Part shown: positions 24,205-33,421 of the stretch, in pieces
Numbering within the stretch: the first letter of the stretch is position 1
Layout: every line of letters starts with the position of its first letter
From: Roseibium sp. MMSF_3412
GTDB lineage: Bacteria > Pseudomonadota > Alphaproteobacteria > Rhizobiales > Stappiaceae
Reading direction: 5' to 3'
Assembly: GCF_030733265.1 (NCBI RefSeq)
Contig: NZ_JASHJI010000008.1
Coordinates: forward strand, 186,001 to 250,000
DNA: 64,000 nt
Made by a program: the position numbers and the translations under genes
Notes under the pieces: model-generated
Seen by the model: the letters and a program-made list of their open reading frames with translations, nothing else
What the model was told of the DNA's origin: nothing
The model's database searches: none

Positions 24205-24873
24205 TCACTGGATACTCAGGCCCTGTGCACTCAAAAAGTCCGCTATGTCCTGCGGCTTTTCTGCAACCAGAACCGGCTGCTCCGCTTCCAGCTCTTCCCG
24301 GCTGCCGTAGCCCCACAAGACGCCGATACCGGCCACCCCGTTTGCATTTGCGCCGATGAGATCATGCTTGCGGTCGCCGATCATCAGTGTCTCTTCGGCG
24401 GACAGGCCTTCTTGTTCCAGAATGTGGGCGATAAGCTCCGCTTTTTGCGAACGCTCTCCACTCAGCTCCGAACCGTAGACCTTACCGAAATGCGGCATCA
24501 GTTCAAAATGCTCGACGATCTTACCGGCATAGGCGTGCGGTTTCGACGTGCATACGTGCAGATCGAGCGATGCGCCGCCGAGTTGCGTCAGAACACCAGG
24601 AATACCGTTGATCAGCGTGTTCTCGTAAAGCCCGGTCACGGTATAGCGTTCGCGGTAATGCGCCACCGCCAGATCCAGGTCGGACCGCTTGGAGGTGTTC
24701 AGGAGAACTTCGAAACTGTCCCAGAGAGGTGGCCCGATGCACCAGTGCAGGTCTTCCCCTTCAGGAACGGGTGCGCCCATTTTTTCCAGCGCATGCTGGA
24801 TCGAACGCGTTATGCCCTCGAACGGATCGGTCAGCGTTCCGTCCAGATCGAACAGGAGTGTCGTGAAAGACAT
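24205..24873 (-). CDS. HAD family hydrolase (phosphoglycolate phosphatase-like)
   Basis: 222 residues. Motif I FDLDGTLTD, motif II around CTSKP, Lys in the SQKAELI helix, motif IV in MIGDRKHDLIGA. The helical cap (residues ~15-85) is of the C1 class seen in phosphoglycolate and pyrophosphate phosphatases. Substrate not certain; 'gph' is an educated guess. Same strand as the acylphosphatase. Confidence 0.85.
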   Translation of the reverse strand: MSFTTLLFDLDGTLTDPFEGITRSIQHALEKMGAPVPEGEDLHWCIGPPLWDSFEVLLNTSKRSDLDLAVAHYRERYTVTGLYENTLINGIPGVLTQLGGASLDLHVCTSKPHAYAGKIVEHFELMPHFGKVYGSELSGERSQKAELIAHILEQEGLSAEETLMIGDRKHDLIGANANGVAGIGVLWGYGSREELEAEQPVLVAEKPQDIADFLSAQGLSIQ

Positions 24874-24899
24874 GGGTCCTCGGGTGATGCATCATGAAA

Positions 24900-24929
24900 A
24901 CAGCCCGGAACAGAGATGTTCCGGGCTGT
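24900..24929 (-). terminator. Rho-independent terminator after pccA
   Basis: Hairpin ACAGCCCGGAACA / TGTTCCGGGCTGT, perfect 13 bp stem with GAGA loop (plus strand). On the minus strand it is followed by TTTTCAT, and it ends the pccA transcript 41 bases after the stop. Confidence 0.85.
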
Positions 24930-24969
24930 CTGATTACGTTTCCAGGCGGGACCGTGTCAATCGCGGGCT

Positions 24970-26982
24970 TTAAGAAAACTCCATGATCACGGCGTCAACC
25001 GCCAGGCTGTCGCCGGGCGCGGCCTTGATCGCGGAAACCACGCAGTCGCGCTCGGCGCGTAACACGTTTTCCATCTTCATCGCCTCGACAACGGCAAGCT
25101 GTTCGCCCGCCTTGATCTCCTGGCCTTCGGTAACGGCGATGGACACCACGAGCCCGGGCATCGGACACAGCAGCATCTTGGACGTGTCCGGCGGCAGTTT
25201 CTCCGGCATCAGCGCGTCCAGTTCGGCCACGCGCGGCGTCATCACTTTCGCGACAACCGAATAACCCTGCCAGTCGAGCCGGTACCCGCCGGTGACAGGC
25301 CGGATCTGAACAGTGACACTGGTGGAACCGACCTTGCCCGACCACATGACGTCGCCCGGACTCCAGTCGGATTCCACGTTCATCACCGGGCCATCGCCAA
25401 TGGCAACATCAAGTTCGACCGGCGTGCCGGGATACCCGGCCGCAATGCGGATCGGTACGTATGTCTTGTCCAGCTTGACCACCCAGTCCTCCCGCATCTC
25501 GCCGGAATGCGGACGCAGGCGTCCGGGAAGATGGTCGAGACGTTCGCGTCCGAGCGCACCCATGGAAAGCGCCACGGCGGCAAGTACCGCGTAGGCGGCA
25601 TCGTCCGGAACCGCCGGAGAAAAGCCGTCCGGGTACTCATCGGCAATAAAACTCGTCGCCAACTCGCCGGACCGCCAGCGCGGATGGTTCATCAGGGCCG
25701 TCAGGAACGGAACATTGTGCTGGATGCCGTCGACATAAAACGCATCGAGTGCCGTGCTCATCGCATCGATTGCCTGGTCGCGGCTGGGGGCATGCGTGAC
25801 CAGTTTTGCGATCATCGGATCGTAAAACATCGAAATCTCGGATCCCTCGACCACGCCCGTGTCATTGCGGACGGTTACTCCGTCGCTCGCGACTTCCTCG
25901 GGCGGCTGGTAACGTACGAGCCGACCTATGGACGGCAGAAAATTGCGGTAAGGGTCTTCGGCATAGATCCTACTCTCGACGGACCAGCCGTTCAGCTTGA
26001 CGTCTTCTTGCGAAATCGAGAGTTCTTCCCCGGCTGCAACGCGGATCATCTGCTCCACCAGATCGACACCGGTGATGAGTTCGGTGACGGGGTGTTCGAC
26101 CTGCAGGCGCGTGTTCATTTCCAGAAAGAAAAAGCTCTTGTCCTGACCGGCGACGAATTCAACGGTTCCGGCGCTGTCGTAATCGACCGCCTTCGCCAAG
26201 GCGACCGCCTGTTCGCCCATTTTCCGCCGGGTCTCCTCGTCGAGCAGCGGTGACGGTGCTTCTTCGATGACCTTCTGGTTCCGCCGCTGGATCGAGCACT
26301 CACGCTCACCGAGGTAAATGGCGTTGCCGTGCTTGTCGCCGAGGACCTGAATTTCAATATGACGCGGGTTTTCGATGAATTTCTCGACGAAGACGCGGTC
26401 ATCACCGAAAGACGAGGCAGCTTCCGATTTGGACCGGTCGTAGCCGTCGCGCACCTCGTCGTCATTCCAGGCGATGCGCATCCCCTTGCCGCCGCCACCG
26501 GCCGACGCCTTGATCATCACGGGGTAGCCGATGTCCTGTGCGATCTCGACAGCCTGTTCCGCCGTTTCTATCACGCCCAGATACCCGGGAACGGTGCTGA
26601 CCTTCGCATCGTTGGCGAATTTCTTGGATTCAATCTTGTCGCCCATCGCCTCGATGGCCCGCGGATTGGGTCCGATCCAGACAATGCCCTCCTTCTTGAG
26701 CGCTTCTGGAAAACTGGCGCGTTCGGAAAGGAAGCCGTAGCCGGGATGAACCGCTTCAGCACCGGTCTGCTTGCAGGCGGCAATGATCTTGTCGGCGATC
26801 AGGTAGGATTCGGCTGCTGCCGCCGGACCGATATGAACGGCTTCGTCCGCCATCTCGACATGCAACGCATCCCGGTCCGCGTCCGAATAGACCGCGACGG
26901 TCTTGATCCCCATGCGGCGGGCGGTCTTCATGACCCGGCAGGCGATTTCACCCCTGTTGGCGACGAGAATTTTCGAAAACAT
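24970..26982 (-). CDS. pccA: Propionyl-CoA carboxylase alpha subunit (biotin carboxylase)
   Basis: 670 residues. Biotin carboxylase domain (~1-450): ATP-grasp GGGGKGMR, MNTRLQVEHPVTE; then the BT dimerisation domain, and the C-terminal biotinyl domain with VVEAMKMENV, Lys at about 636. This length and the linker to a biotin domain match the alpha subunit of propionyl-CoA carboxylase, though acetyl- or methylcrotonyl-CoA carboxylases are close kin. The beta subunit gene is 1.3 kb upstream. Makes methylmalonyl-CoA from propionyl-CoA. Confidence 0.9.
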   Translation of the reverse strand: MFSKILVANRGEIACRVMKTARRMGIKTVAVYSDADRDALHVEMADEAVHIGPAAAAESYLIADKIIAACKQTGAEAVHPGYGFLSERASFPEALKKEGIVWIGPNPRAIEAMGDKIESKKFANDAKVSTVPGYLGVIETAEQAVEIAQDIGYPVMIKASAGGGGKGMRIAWNDDEVRDGYDRSKSEAASSFGDDRVFVEKFIENPRHIEIQVLGDKHGNAIYLGERECSIQRRNQKVIEEAPSPLLDEETRRKMGEQAVALAKAVDYDSAGTVEFVAGQDKSFFFLEMNTRLQVEHPVTELITGVDLVEQMIRVAAGEELSISQEDVKLNGWSVESRIYAEDPYRNFLPSIGRLVRYQPPEEVASDGVTVRNDTGVVEGSEISMFYDPMIAKLVTHAPSRDQAIDAMSTALDAFYVDGIQHNVPFLTALMNHPRWRSGELATSFIADEYPDGFSPAVPDDAAYAVLAAVALSMGALGRERLDHLPGRLRPHSGEMREDWVVKLDKTYVPIRIAAGYPGTPVELDVAIGDGPVMNVESDWSPGDVMWSGKVGSTSVTVQIRPVTGGYRLDWQGYSVVAKVMTPRVAELDALMPEKLPPDTSKMLLCPMPGLVVSIAVTEGQEIKAGEQLAVVEAMKMENVLRAERDCVVSAIKAAPGDSLAVDAVIMEFS

Positions 26983-27181
26983 GCATTTCCACCCGGCTGG
27001 ATTGTTTCCTTGGTTTTAGGCCCCGTGCTGCGGCGGCGCAACTTAGCCAAAGGGCGAGCGGTCAGTGCCGGATGGCACCGCTCTTAACGCCTGGTAACTG
27101 ACACGGCACACGGATCCATTGTCAGCATTACGTAAAGTTAAAGGTTTTCCCTGATAATTTGACCAATAGTGGGGTACTGAC

Positions 27182-27655
27182 ATGAAACGTCTCGTTGCAT
27201 TTCTCTTTCTCACCCTTGCGGTACCGATCACCGCGCAGGGTGAATCAATCGGCAAATGGCATAGCGGTGATGTCAACGGTTTCACGCGCTACTGGACGAC
27301 AAACGATGTCGGCTCCAATTTCGTGGTCTGGTGTCACCCGCAAAGACAGATCAACGGCACGTTGCTGCATGTCGAGATTGAGGGAAGGATGCCGCCGCCC
27401 AACAGCCGCGTGCGTGTGATCCTCGATTCCAGCGTTCTCGACGTGCCCGTCAACGAGCACGGCTACATCGGAACCGGATGTCCGGCCTGCTCGGACAGCT
27501 TCGGATATATCTGGCACAAGATCCGTTCGTCCCGCACCCTGGCCGTCAAATTCCCGGACGATACGTATGCCGGATTTTCGCTGAAAGGCGCGCTGAATGT
27601 GCTGCCTGGCAATGTTTGCCCCACCGATTGGCAAAAGCGAAATGACAGGTCCTGA
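27182..27655 (+). CDS. Exported protein of unknown function
   Basis: 157 residues. Signal peptide MKRLVAFLFLTLAVPITAQG. The mature part is a beta-rich domain with three cysteines (WCHPQ and a CPAC pair) but no catalytic motif I can name. Lies between pccA and pccB on the opposite strand, with AT-rich DNA before it. Likely periplasmic. Function unknown. Confidence 0.65.
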   Translation: MKRLVAFLFLTLAVPITAQGESIGKWHSGDVNGFTRYWTTNDVGSNFVVWCHPQRQINGTLLHVEIEGRMPPPNSRVRVILDSSVLDVPVNEHGYIGTGCPACSDSFGYIWHKIRSSRTLAVKFPDDTYAGFSLKGALNVLPGNVCPTDWQKRNDRS

Positions 27656-27844
27656 CCTGGCTCCCTAGGCCGCGCCTGGCACTCTTCAACAAAGGATCGC
27701 TTTATCTGCCACGTCAACCTGACGCTGGTGTATCAGTGCGTTAAATGGCATTTTATGTGCCGACGGTCACATTGGTTTCTATCCGCCTGACGCAAAATAG
27801 CGGTTGAACTGACCAAAAGACGCCAGTCACCAATGGAGGCAGAT

Positions 27845-28159
27845 ATGAAAAATCGTCGTCTTGCAATCGCGGCTGTTTTGCTCGGCAGCATTGTCTGGAC
27901 ATCCGCTGCTCATGCAAGGCCGGACCTGCGTCAGATGAGCTGCCGCCAGGCGCAGAACATGGTCAAGCAGCATGGCTCGGTCGTCTTTACGACAGGGCGG
28001 CACACTTACTCCATGTTCGTGTCGAACCGCAGCTTCTGCGACTACAATCAGGAACTCTTCGTCCAGTACGGACCGACCAAGGACAATCGCAAATGTCCGG
28101 TCGCCTATGAATGCCGGGAACCCCTCTTCCCGCGCGGCGGCTTCAACCGTTGGGACTGA
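27845..28159 (+). CDS. Small exported cysteine-containing protein
   Basis: 104 residues. Signal peptide MKNRRLAIAAVLLGSIVWTSAAHA. The mature part has four cysteines (SCRQAQ, SFCDYN, KCPVAY, ECREP), suggesting two disulphides, and a basic surface. GGAGG 6 bases before the ATG supports the start. Conserved short secreted proteins like this are common in the family of the host, but no domain is known. Followed by a terminator. Confidence 0.7.
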   Translation: MKNRRLAIAAVLLGSIVWTSAAHARPDLRQMSCRQAQNMVKQHGSVVFTTGRHTYSMFVSNRSFCDYNQELFVQYGPTKDNRKCPVAYECREPLFPRGGFNRWD

Positions 28160-28166
28160 ACGCAAG

Positions 28167-28190
28167 CGGGCCGGTTTTACCGGCCCGTTT
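28167..28190 (+). terminator. Rho-independent terminator
   Basis: CGGGCCGG / CCGGCCCG with a TTTTA loop, then TTTCGTT. It ends the small secreted protein gene. Confidence 0.75.
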
Positions 28191-28226
28191 CGTTCAGAAG
28201 CATGCAGGATTGCTGCGAAAACAGCG

Positions 28227-29759
28227 TCAGAGCGGAATGTTGTCGTGTTTCTTCCAGGGCGTTTTTTCCTGCTTTGATCTGAGCAGCGCCAGTGCCCTGG
28301 CAACGCGGCGGCGGGTCGAATGGGGCCTGATCACATCATCAATGTAGCCGCGTTCGGCGGCAACGAACGGATTGGCGAAGCGGTCTTCATAGTCTTTTGT
28401 CCGCTTTGCAATCTTTTCCTGGTCACCCAGTTCGTTCCGGTAAAGGATCTCAACCGCGCCTTTCGCCCCCATCACGGCAATTTCGGCGCTCGGCCATGCG
28501 TAGTTGATGTCGCCGCCGATATGCTTCGAACTCATGACGTCGTAAGCGCCGCCATAAGCCTTGCGGGTGATCACCGTAACTTTCGGGACCGTCGCCTCGG
28601 TATAGGCAAACAGAAGCTTCGCACCGTGCTTGATCAGCCCGCCATATTCCTGTGCCGTACCCGGCAGGAAACCGGGGACATCGACGAAGGTGACAATCGG
28701 AATGTTGAAGCAATCACAGAACCTGACAAAGCGTGCGGCCTTGCGGCTTGCGTCGGAGTCCAGAACGCCAGCCAGAACCATCGGCTGGTTGGCGACGATC
28801 CCGACGGACCGGCCCTCGATCCGTCCAAAACCCGTCAGGATGTTTCCGGCAAACCCTTTCTGGATTTCGAAGAAATCACCTTCATCGACCGTCTTGAGCA
28901 CCAGTTCCCGCATGTCATAGGGCTTGTTCGGATTGTCCGGCACAAGCGTATCGAGACTTGTGTCGATGCGGTCCGGGTCGTCGTAGTTTGTCAGTTCCGG
29001 CAGGTCGGCCTGATTGTTCATCGGCAGGAAATCGATCAGCCGCCGCATTTCCGACAGGGCTTCCACGTCGTTGTCGAAGGCACCGTCCGCAATTGACGAC
29101 TTTGTGGTGTGAATGGACGCGCCGCCCAGTTCTTCGGCCGTCACCGTCTCGTTTGTCACAGTCTTGACGACGTCGGGACCGGTGACGAACATGTAGGACG
29201 TGTCGCGCACCATGAAGATGAAGTCGGTCATTGCCGGGGAATAGACATCGCCGCCCGCACAGGGTCCCATGATCAGCGAGATCTGCGGGATGACGCCGGA
29301 AGCCAGCACGTTTCGCCGGAACACCTCCCCATAACCGCCAAGCGCGGCGACGCCTTCCTGGATACGGGCACCGCCGGCATCGAACAGGCCGATGATCGGC
29401 GCACGGTTCTGGAGCGCCATGTCCTGAAGTTTGGTGATCTTTTCAGCATGGGCCTCGGACAGCGAACCGCCGAAAACGGTAAAATCCTTGGAGAAGACAT
29501 AAATGGTCCGGCCGTTGACCGTGCCCCAGCCCGTTACAACGCCATCGCCCGGAATATGCTGTGCATCCATGCCGAACTCGGTGCAGCGGTGCTGTTTGAA
29601 CATGTCGAACTCTTCAAAAGAGCCCTCGTCCAGAAGCGCCTCGATACGCTCGCGAGCGGTGAGCTTGCCCTTCGAGTGCTGTGAGTCGATCCGGCGTTGA
29701 CCACCCCCGAGTCGGGCCGTCTCCCGGCGTTGTTCCAATTCGGCCAGCACTTCTTTCAT
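28227..29759 (-). CDS. pccB: Propionyl-CoA carboxylase beta subunit
   Basis: 510 residues, two crotonase-fold carboxyltransferase domains. Family motifs seen: [54 protein letters not shown], and [18 protein letters not shown]. It transfers CO2 from carboxybiotin on PccA to propionyl-CoA. The ATG at 29759 is the first codon of the aligned protein. It reads toward pccA but two plus-strand genes and a terminator sit between them, so the subunits are probably transcribed separately. Confidence 0.92.
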   Translation of the reverse strand: MKEVLAELEQRRETARLGGGQRRIDSQHSKGKLTARERIEALLDEGSFEEFDMFKQHRCTEFGMDAQHIPGDGVVTGWGTVNGRTIYVFSKDFTVFGGSLSEAHAEKITKLQDMALQNRAPIIGLFDAGGARIQEGVAALGGYGEVFRRNVLASGVIPQISLIMGPCAGGDVYSPAMTDFIFMVRDTSYMFVTGPDVVKTVTNETVTAEELGGASIHTTKSSIADGAFDNDVEALSEMRRLIDFLPMNNQADLPELTNYDDPDRIDTSLDTLVPDNPNKPYDMRELVLKTVDEGDFFEIQKGFAGNILTGFGRIEGRSVGIVANQPMVLAGVLDSDASRKAARFVRFCDCFNIPIVTFVDVPGFLPGTAQEYGGLIKHGAKLLFAYTEATVPKVTVITRKAYGGAYDVMSSKHIGGDINYAWPSAEIAVMGAKGAVEILYRNELGDQEKIAKRTKDYEDRFANPFVAAERGYIDDVIRPHSTRRRVARALALLRSKQEKTPWKKHDNIPL

Positions 29760-30118
29760 CAGGTCCTCCCGATACGCGTTTTAAAGAGGCCGTACCATGT
29801 TCCACGCATGAGGCAAAGTCAGCATATGGGCTTAAGGAAACCGGTGAGGCCGCTTTCAGGCGCTGCTCAATCCGTAGGCGCGACGGAGGACGTCAAACCC
29901 CGGCGGCACCGCGCGAAGCAACACTGTCACCGGCGGCAGGACGTTGGCGGACAAGAGGTTTTCGCTGGCCGTGGTCGCACGAGTGTTTTTGCCTGCGGTC
30001 TGCATATCCGAGATAGTGTTGCCCAAACACTGGGCAACAAAGCCGAGATATTGTTCTTTGACACACCTCAGAATTTTGTCATGATTGCAAAACAAGCAGA
30101 ACAGGCAAAGGGGAGGCA
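29760..30118. other. 359 bp divergent promoter region (pccB / ATP-grasp operon)
   Basis: No gene supported; the 87-codon frame at 29856-30119 (minus) has no start signal and begins inside the ATP-grasp ATG. It contains the inverted repeat at 30017-30039 and the good GGGGAGG ribosome site before 30119. I looked for the TTTGCAAA boxes of PccR and saw only a single degenerate ATTGCAAA near 30081. Confidence 0.6.
30017..30039. promoter_or_regulatory. Inverted repeat between pccB and the ATP-grasp operon
   Basis: TGTTGCCCA (30017-30025) and TGGGCAACA (30031-30039) form a perfect 9 bp inverted repeat with 5-base spacer. It is ~80 bases upstream of the ATP-grasp gene and ~257 from pccB. Candidate operator. 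Confidence 0.45.
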
Positions 30119-31543
30119 ATGGCGGACGATCGGACTTTCTTCAACGAAATGCTCGACGATGCTGGTGGACCACGATCACCTTACTCAAGGCTCGCGACAT
30201 GGCTCGAAGACAAACCCGCTAACTTCCTTACAAAAAAGAGCCGGGATGCGGAGACAATCTTCCGCCGGCTCGGGATCACCTTCGCTGTATATGGTGCGGA
30301 AGAAGCAACGGAACGGCTGATACCGTTCGATCCGATTCCCCGCATCATTTCCGCTTCCGAATGGCGCAAACTGTCCGCTGGCATCGACCAGCGCGTCCGT
30401 GCGCTGAATGCGTTCATGCACGACATCTACCATCGTCAGGAGATCCTGCGCGCCGGCATCATTCCCGCTGACCTCATCCTGCAGAACGAGGCCTTCCTGC
30501 CCGAGATGGCCGGGTTCACACCGGCCCGCAAGGTCTATGCGCATATCATCGGGACGGATCTTGTGCGGGTTTCGGAAAACGAATTCTACGTTCTGGAAGA
30601 CAACACCCGAACGCCGAGCGGCGTGTCCTACATGATGGAAAACCGCGAAACGATGATGCGGCTTTTCCCGGAGCTTTTTCAGACCCACGCCGTCGCACCT
30701 GTGGAACAATATCCCGAACTTCTGCGCCGCACGCTGGAAAGCGTTGCTCCCGATCCGTCAAAGTCGGCACAGACCATCGTTGTGCTGACGCCGGGTATCT
30801 ACAATTCGGCCTATTTTGAACATGCGTTCCTTGCCGATTCCATGGGCGTGGAACTGGTCGAGGGCCGGGATCTTTTTGTTGATGCCGGCAAGGTGTTCAT
30901 GCGCACGACGCGCGAACCCGAACAGGTCGACGTGATCTACAGGCGCATCGACGATGCCTTCCTCGATCCCCTCACCTTCAACGCGGACAGCATGTTGGGT
31001 GTACCGGGACTGTTCGACGCCTACCGCGCAGGCAATGTCACGATCTGTAATGCGCCGGGGACCGGGATTGCCGACGACAAGGCGATCTACGCCTATGTAC
31101 CCGACATCATAGAGTTCTACACGGGGCAGAAACCCATCCTCAACAATGTTCCGACATGGAACTGTTCGCGGGCCGACGATCTAGCCTATGTGCTCGACAA
31201 TCTCGAAGACATCGTGGTCAAGGAAGTCCATGGATCCGGCGGCTACGGCATGCTGATCGGTCCGACGGCATCCAAGCGCGAGATTGCCGAGTTTCGAAAG
31301 GTTCTGGAAGCAACGCCTTCCAACTACATCGCCCAGCCGACCCTCGCGCTGTCGGCCTGCCCGACTCATGTCGCCTCCGGTGTCGCACCCAGGCACGTGG
31401 ATCTGCGGCCCTTCGTCCTGATCGGCGATCAGGTCCGGATCACACCGGGCGGACTGACCCGCGTCGCGCTCAAAAAAGGATCGCTTGTCGTCAATTCCAG
31501 CCAGGGCGGCGGCACCAAGGATACCTGGGTACTTGAGGACTGA
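30119..31543 (+). CDS. Circularly permuted type-2 ATP-grasp protein
   Basis: 474 residues, cytoplasmic. Permuted ATP-grasp segments: the N-terminal half holds DNTRTPSGVSYMMENRE, the C-terminal half VKEVHGSGGYGMLIGP (glycine-rich phosphate loop), and the end has NSSQGGGTKDTWV. Such proteins are predicted carboxylate-amine ligases; they occur in a conserved set with an alpha-E protein, a transglutaminase and the proteasome-like Anbu peptidase. Here all four follow in order on one strand. Starts with a strong GGGGAGG 2 bases before the ATG. The product is unknown. Confidence 0.9.
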   Translation: MADDRTFFNEMLDDAGGPRSPYSRLATWLEDKPANFLTKKSRDAETIFRRLGITFAVYGAEEATERLIPFDPIPRIISASEWRKLSAGIDQRVRALNAFMHDIYHRQEILRAGIIPADLILQNEAFLPEMAGFTPARKVYAHIIGTDLVRVSENEFYVLEDNTRTPSGVSYMMENRETMMRLFPELFQTHAVAPVEQYPELLRRTLESVAPDPSKSAQTIVVLTPGIYNSAYFEHAFLADSMGVELVEGRDLFVDAGKVFMRTTREPEQVDVIYRRIDDAFLDPLTFNADSMLGVPGLFDAYRAGNVTICNAPGTGIADDKAIYAYVPDIIEFYTGQKPILNNVPTWNCSRADDLAYVLDNLEDIVVKEVHGSGGYGMLIGPTASKREIAEFRKVLEATPSNYIAQPTLALSACPTHVASGVAPRHVDLRPFVLIGDQVRITPGGLTRVALKKGSLVVNSSQGGGTKDTWVLED

Positions 31544-31549
31544 CACCTG

Positions 31550-32500
31550 ATGCTCGGAAGAACCGCCTCTTCACTCTTCTGGATGTCCCGCTACCATGAG
31601 CGGGCCCAGAACGTGGCCCGCCTCCTGGAAGTCGCCTATCGTGGTGCCATCATATCCCATCGCGGACAGGAACACGGCACACACTGGACCTTCGCCCTGA
31701 CCTGTTCGGGCTGCGAGGCAGAATTCTCGGAAAAATACGATGAGCTGGGCATCCGCAACCTTGCGTTTTTCCTTCTGTTTTCAAAAGAGAATTCGGTAAG
31801 CGTGCGCAACAGCCTCGAGCTGGCGCGAAACAATGCACGTGCGGTGCGCACCGGTATCACTGCTGAACTCTGGGAAGCGATCAACACCACCTGGATCGAA
31901 TTCACCGAGGTCAACCCGCAGACCATCACCCAGGAAAGACTGCCCGACTTTCTTGCCTGGGTGAATCAGAGGGCACACCTGTTCCGCGGCGCACTCCTGA
32001 ACACGGTGCTCCGAAACGACGGCTATTTCTTCTCGCAGATGGGCAATTTCGTCGAACGTGCGGACAACACGGCGCGGATACTCAACACGCAGTACTGGTC
32101 GCTCCTGCCGGACAGCGACATTCTTGATGACGGCTCGATGGAAAAATACCAGTGGTCGGCGATCCTGCGAGCCCTGTCGGGCAGGAGGAGCTACCGCTTT
32201 GCCTATCCCAACGCCCGGCTGAAAGCGTTCAACATCGCGGAGTTCCTGATCCTCAGGAAGGAGATGCCGCGATCGCTCGCGCATTGCTATAACTGGATTG
32301 CGGACACCGCGGAAGACCTGTCCCAATTCTACAGCTCGCAGGAGCCGAGCCTGGCAATGGCAAAGGAAATCGCAAAGAGCCTTTCTGAAAAGCAGATGCG
32401 GGAAATCTACCAGGACGGACTTCACGAGTTCCTCAGCGACTTCATCGGCAGGAACAACCAGTTCGCATTCGAGCTTTCCAAGGACTACAACTTCTCCTGA
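31550..32500 (+). CDS. Alpha-E domain-containing protein
   Basis: 316 residues, all-helical. It opens LGRTASSLFWMSRYHERAQNVARLLEV and has paired motifs NFVERADNTARILNTQYW and Glu/Arg-rich helices in the C-terminal half, the pattern of the 'alpha-E' family (DUF403-like). The start is 6 bases after the ATP-grasp stop. Always found with the permuted ATP-grasp; perhaps a catalytic or scaffolding partner of the presumed peptide ligase. Function inferred only. Confidence 0.88.
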   Translation: MLGRTASSLFWMSRYHERAQNVARLLEVAYRGAIISHRGQEHGTHWTFALTCSGCEAEFSEKYDELGIRNLAFFLLFSKENSVSVRNSLELARNNARAVRTGITAELWEAINTTWIEFTEVNPQTITQERLPDFLAWVNQRAHLFRGALLNTVLRNDGYFFSQMGNFVERADNTARILNTQYWSLLPDSDILDDGSMEKYQWSAILRALSGRRSYRFAYPNARLKAFNIAEFLILRKEMPRSLAHCYNWIADTAEDLSQFYSSQEPSLAMAKEIAKSLSEKQMREIYQDGLHEFLSDFIGRNNQFAFELSKDYNFS

Positions 32501-32527
32501 CCGAACCAAACTGCAACCGGGTGCCGC

Positions 32528-33346
32528 ATGCAACTGACCGTCCGACATACAACTCGATACCGCTATGATGCACCGCTTGCGAATGCCATGCAGCAGATCC
32601 GCCTGACACCGGAAAACGGACCGGCACAAAAGGTGATCGAATGGTCGATCGATGCCCCCGGCATTTCCCGCGCGACGACCTACAAGGATGCGTTCGGAAA
32701 CCGCGTGCACATGGTTTCGCGCAGCGAACCCGTCGAAGACGTGGAAATCGTTGCGGCCGGCATTATCGAAACGCAGGATACCAACGGGATCCTGGGGCAT
32801 GAGCCGGACGCGACCGTTCCTCCGCGAATCTATACGCGTATCACGCCCCTGACCCAGCCGAACCAGGCAATCAGAAGGCTCGCCGCGCACGCGGAAGATG
32901 AGGACCGGATTGCCGGTTTCCATGCGCTCATGCACGCGATCCGGGACAAGGTCGACTACAAGGTCGGCGTTACGGAAACCCACGCTCCGGCAGCTGCGGC
33001 CCTGGCTGCCGGTGAAGGTGTCTGCCAGGATCACGCCCATATTTTCATCGCCGCGGCCCGCTCCCTTGGCGTCCCTGCGCGCTACGTCTCCGGTTATCTT
33101 CTGCTGGAAGACGAGCAGGCCTCCGAAGCGCACCATGCCTGGGCCGAAGTTCTGATCGAAGGTCTCGGCTGGACAGGTTTCGACGTCTCCAATGCGCAAT
33201 GTCCCACGGACCGTTATGTCCGCCTTACCGTCGGTCTGGATTCGCGTTCCGCCGCACCGATCAGAGGCATACGCTTCGGCGGCCTCGAGGAAAACCTGCA
33301 GGTCGAGGTCGACGTGACCCAGGCCGTTTTTCAACAGCAGCAATAA
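32528..33346 (+). CDS. Transglutaminase-like cysteine protease family protein
   Basis: 272 residues. An N-terminal beta domain (YRYDAPLANAMQQIRLTPENG) precedes the transglutaminase-like core: Cys166 (GEGVCQDHAHIF), His203 (EAHHAWAEV), Asp219 (GWTGFDVSN) form the catalytic triad. Such domains can crosslink or hydrolyse isopeptide bonds. Third in the Anbu operon. Confidence 0.9.
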   Translation: MQLTVRHTTRYRYDAPLANAMQQIRLTPENGPAQKVIEWSIDAPGISRATTYKDAFGNRVHMVSRSEPVEDVEIVAAGIIETQDTNGILGHEPDATVPPRIYTRITPLTQPNQAIRRLAAHAEDEDRIAGFHALMHAIRDKVDYKVGVTETHAPAAAALAAGEGVCQDHAHIFIAAARSLGVPARYVSGYLLLEDEQASEAHHAWAEVLIEGLGWTGFDVSNAQCPTDRYVRLTVGLDSRSAAPIRGIRFGGLEENLQVEVDVTQAVFQQQQ

Positions 33347-33421
33347 ATGTCGTTTTTCCAGCGCCCAATTCCCGTTCAGTGTGGTAACAGATCGAAGGGG
33401 AATGCCGGAGGGGCTGATTGA

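Noticed and set aside
29760-30118. PccR-type TTTGCAAA boxes
   Set aside because: Only one degenerate ATTGCAAA near 30081; the expected paired boxes are absent.
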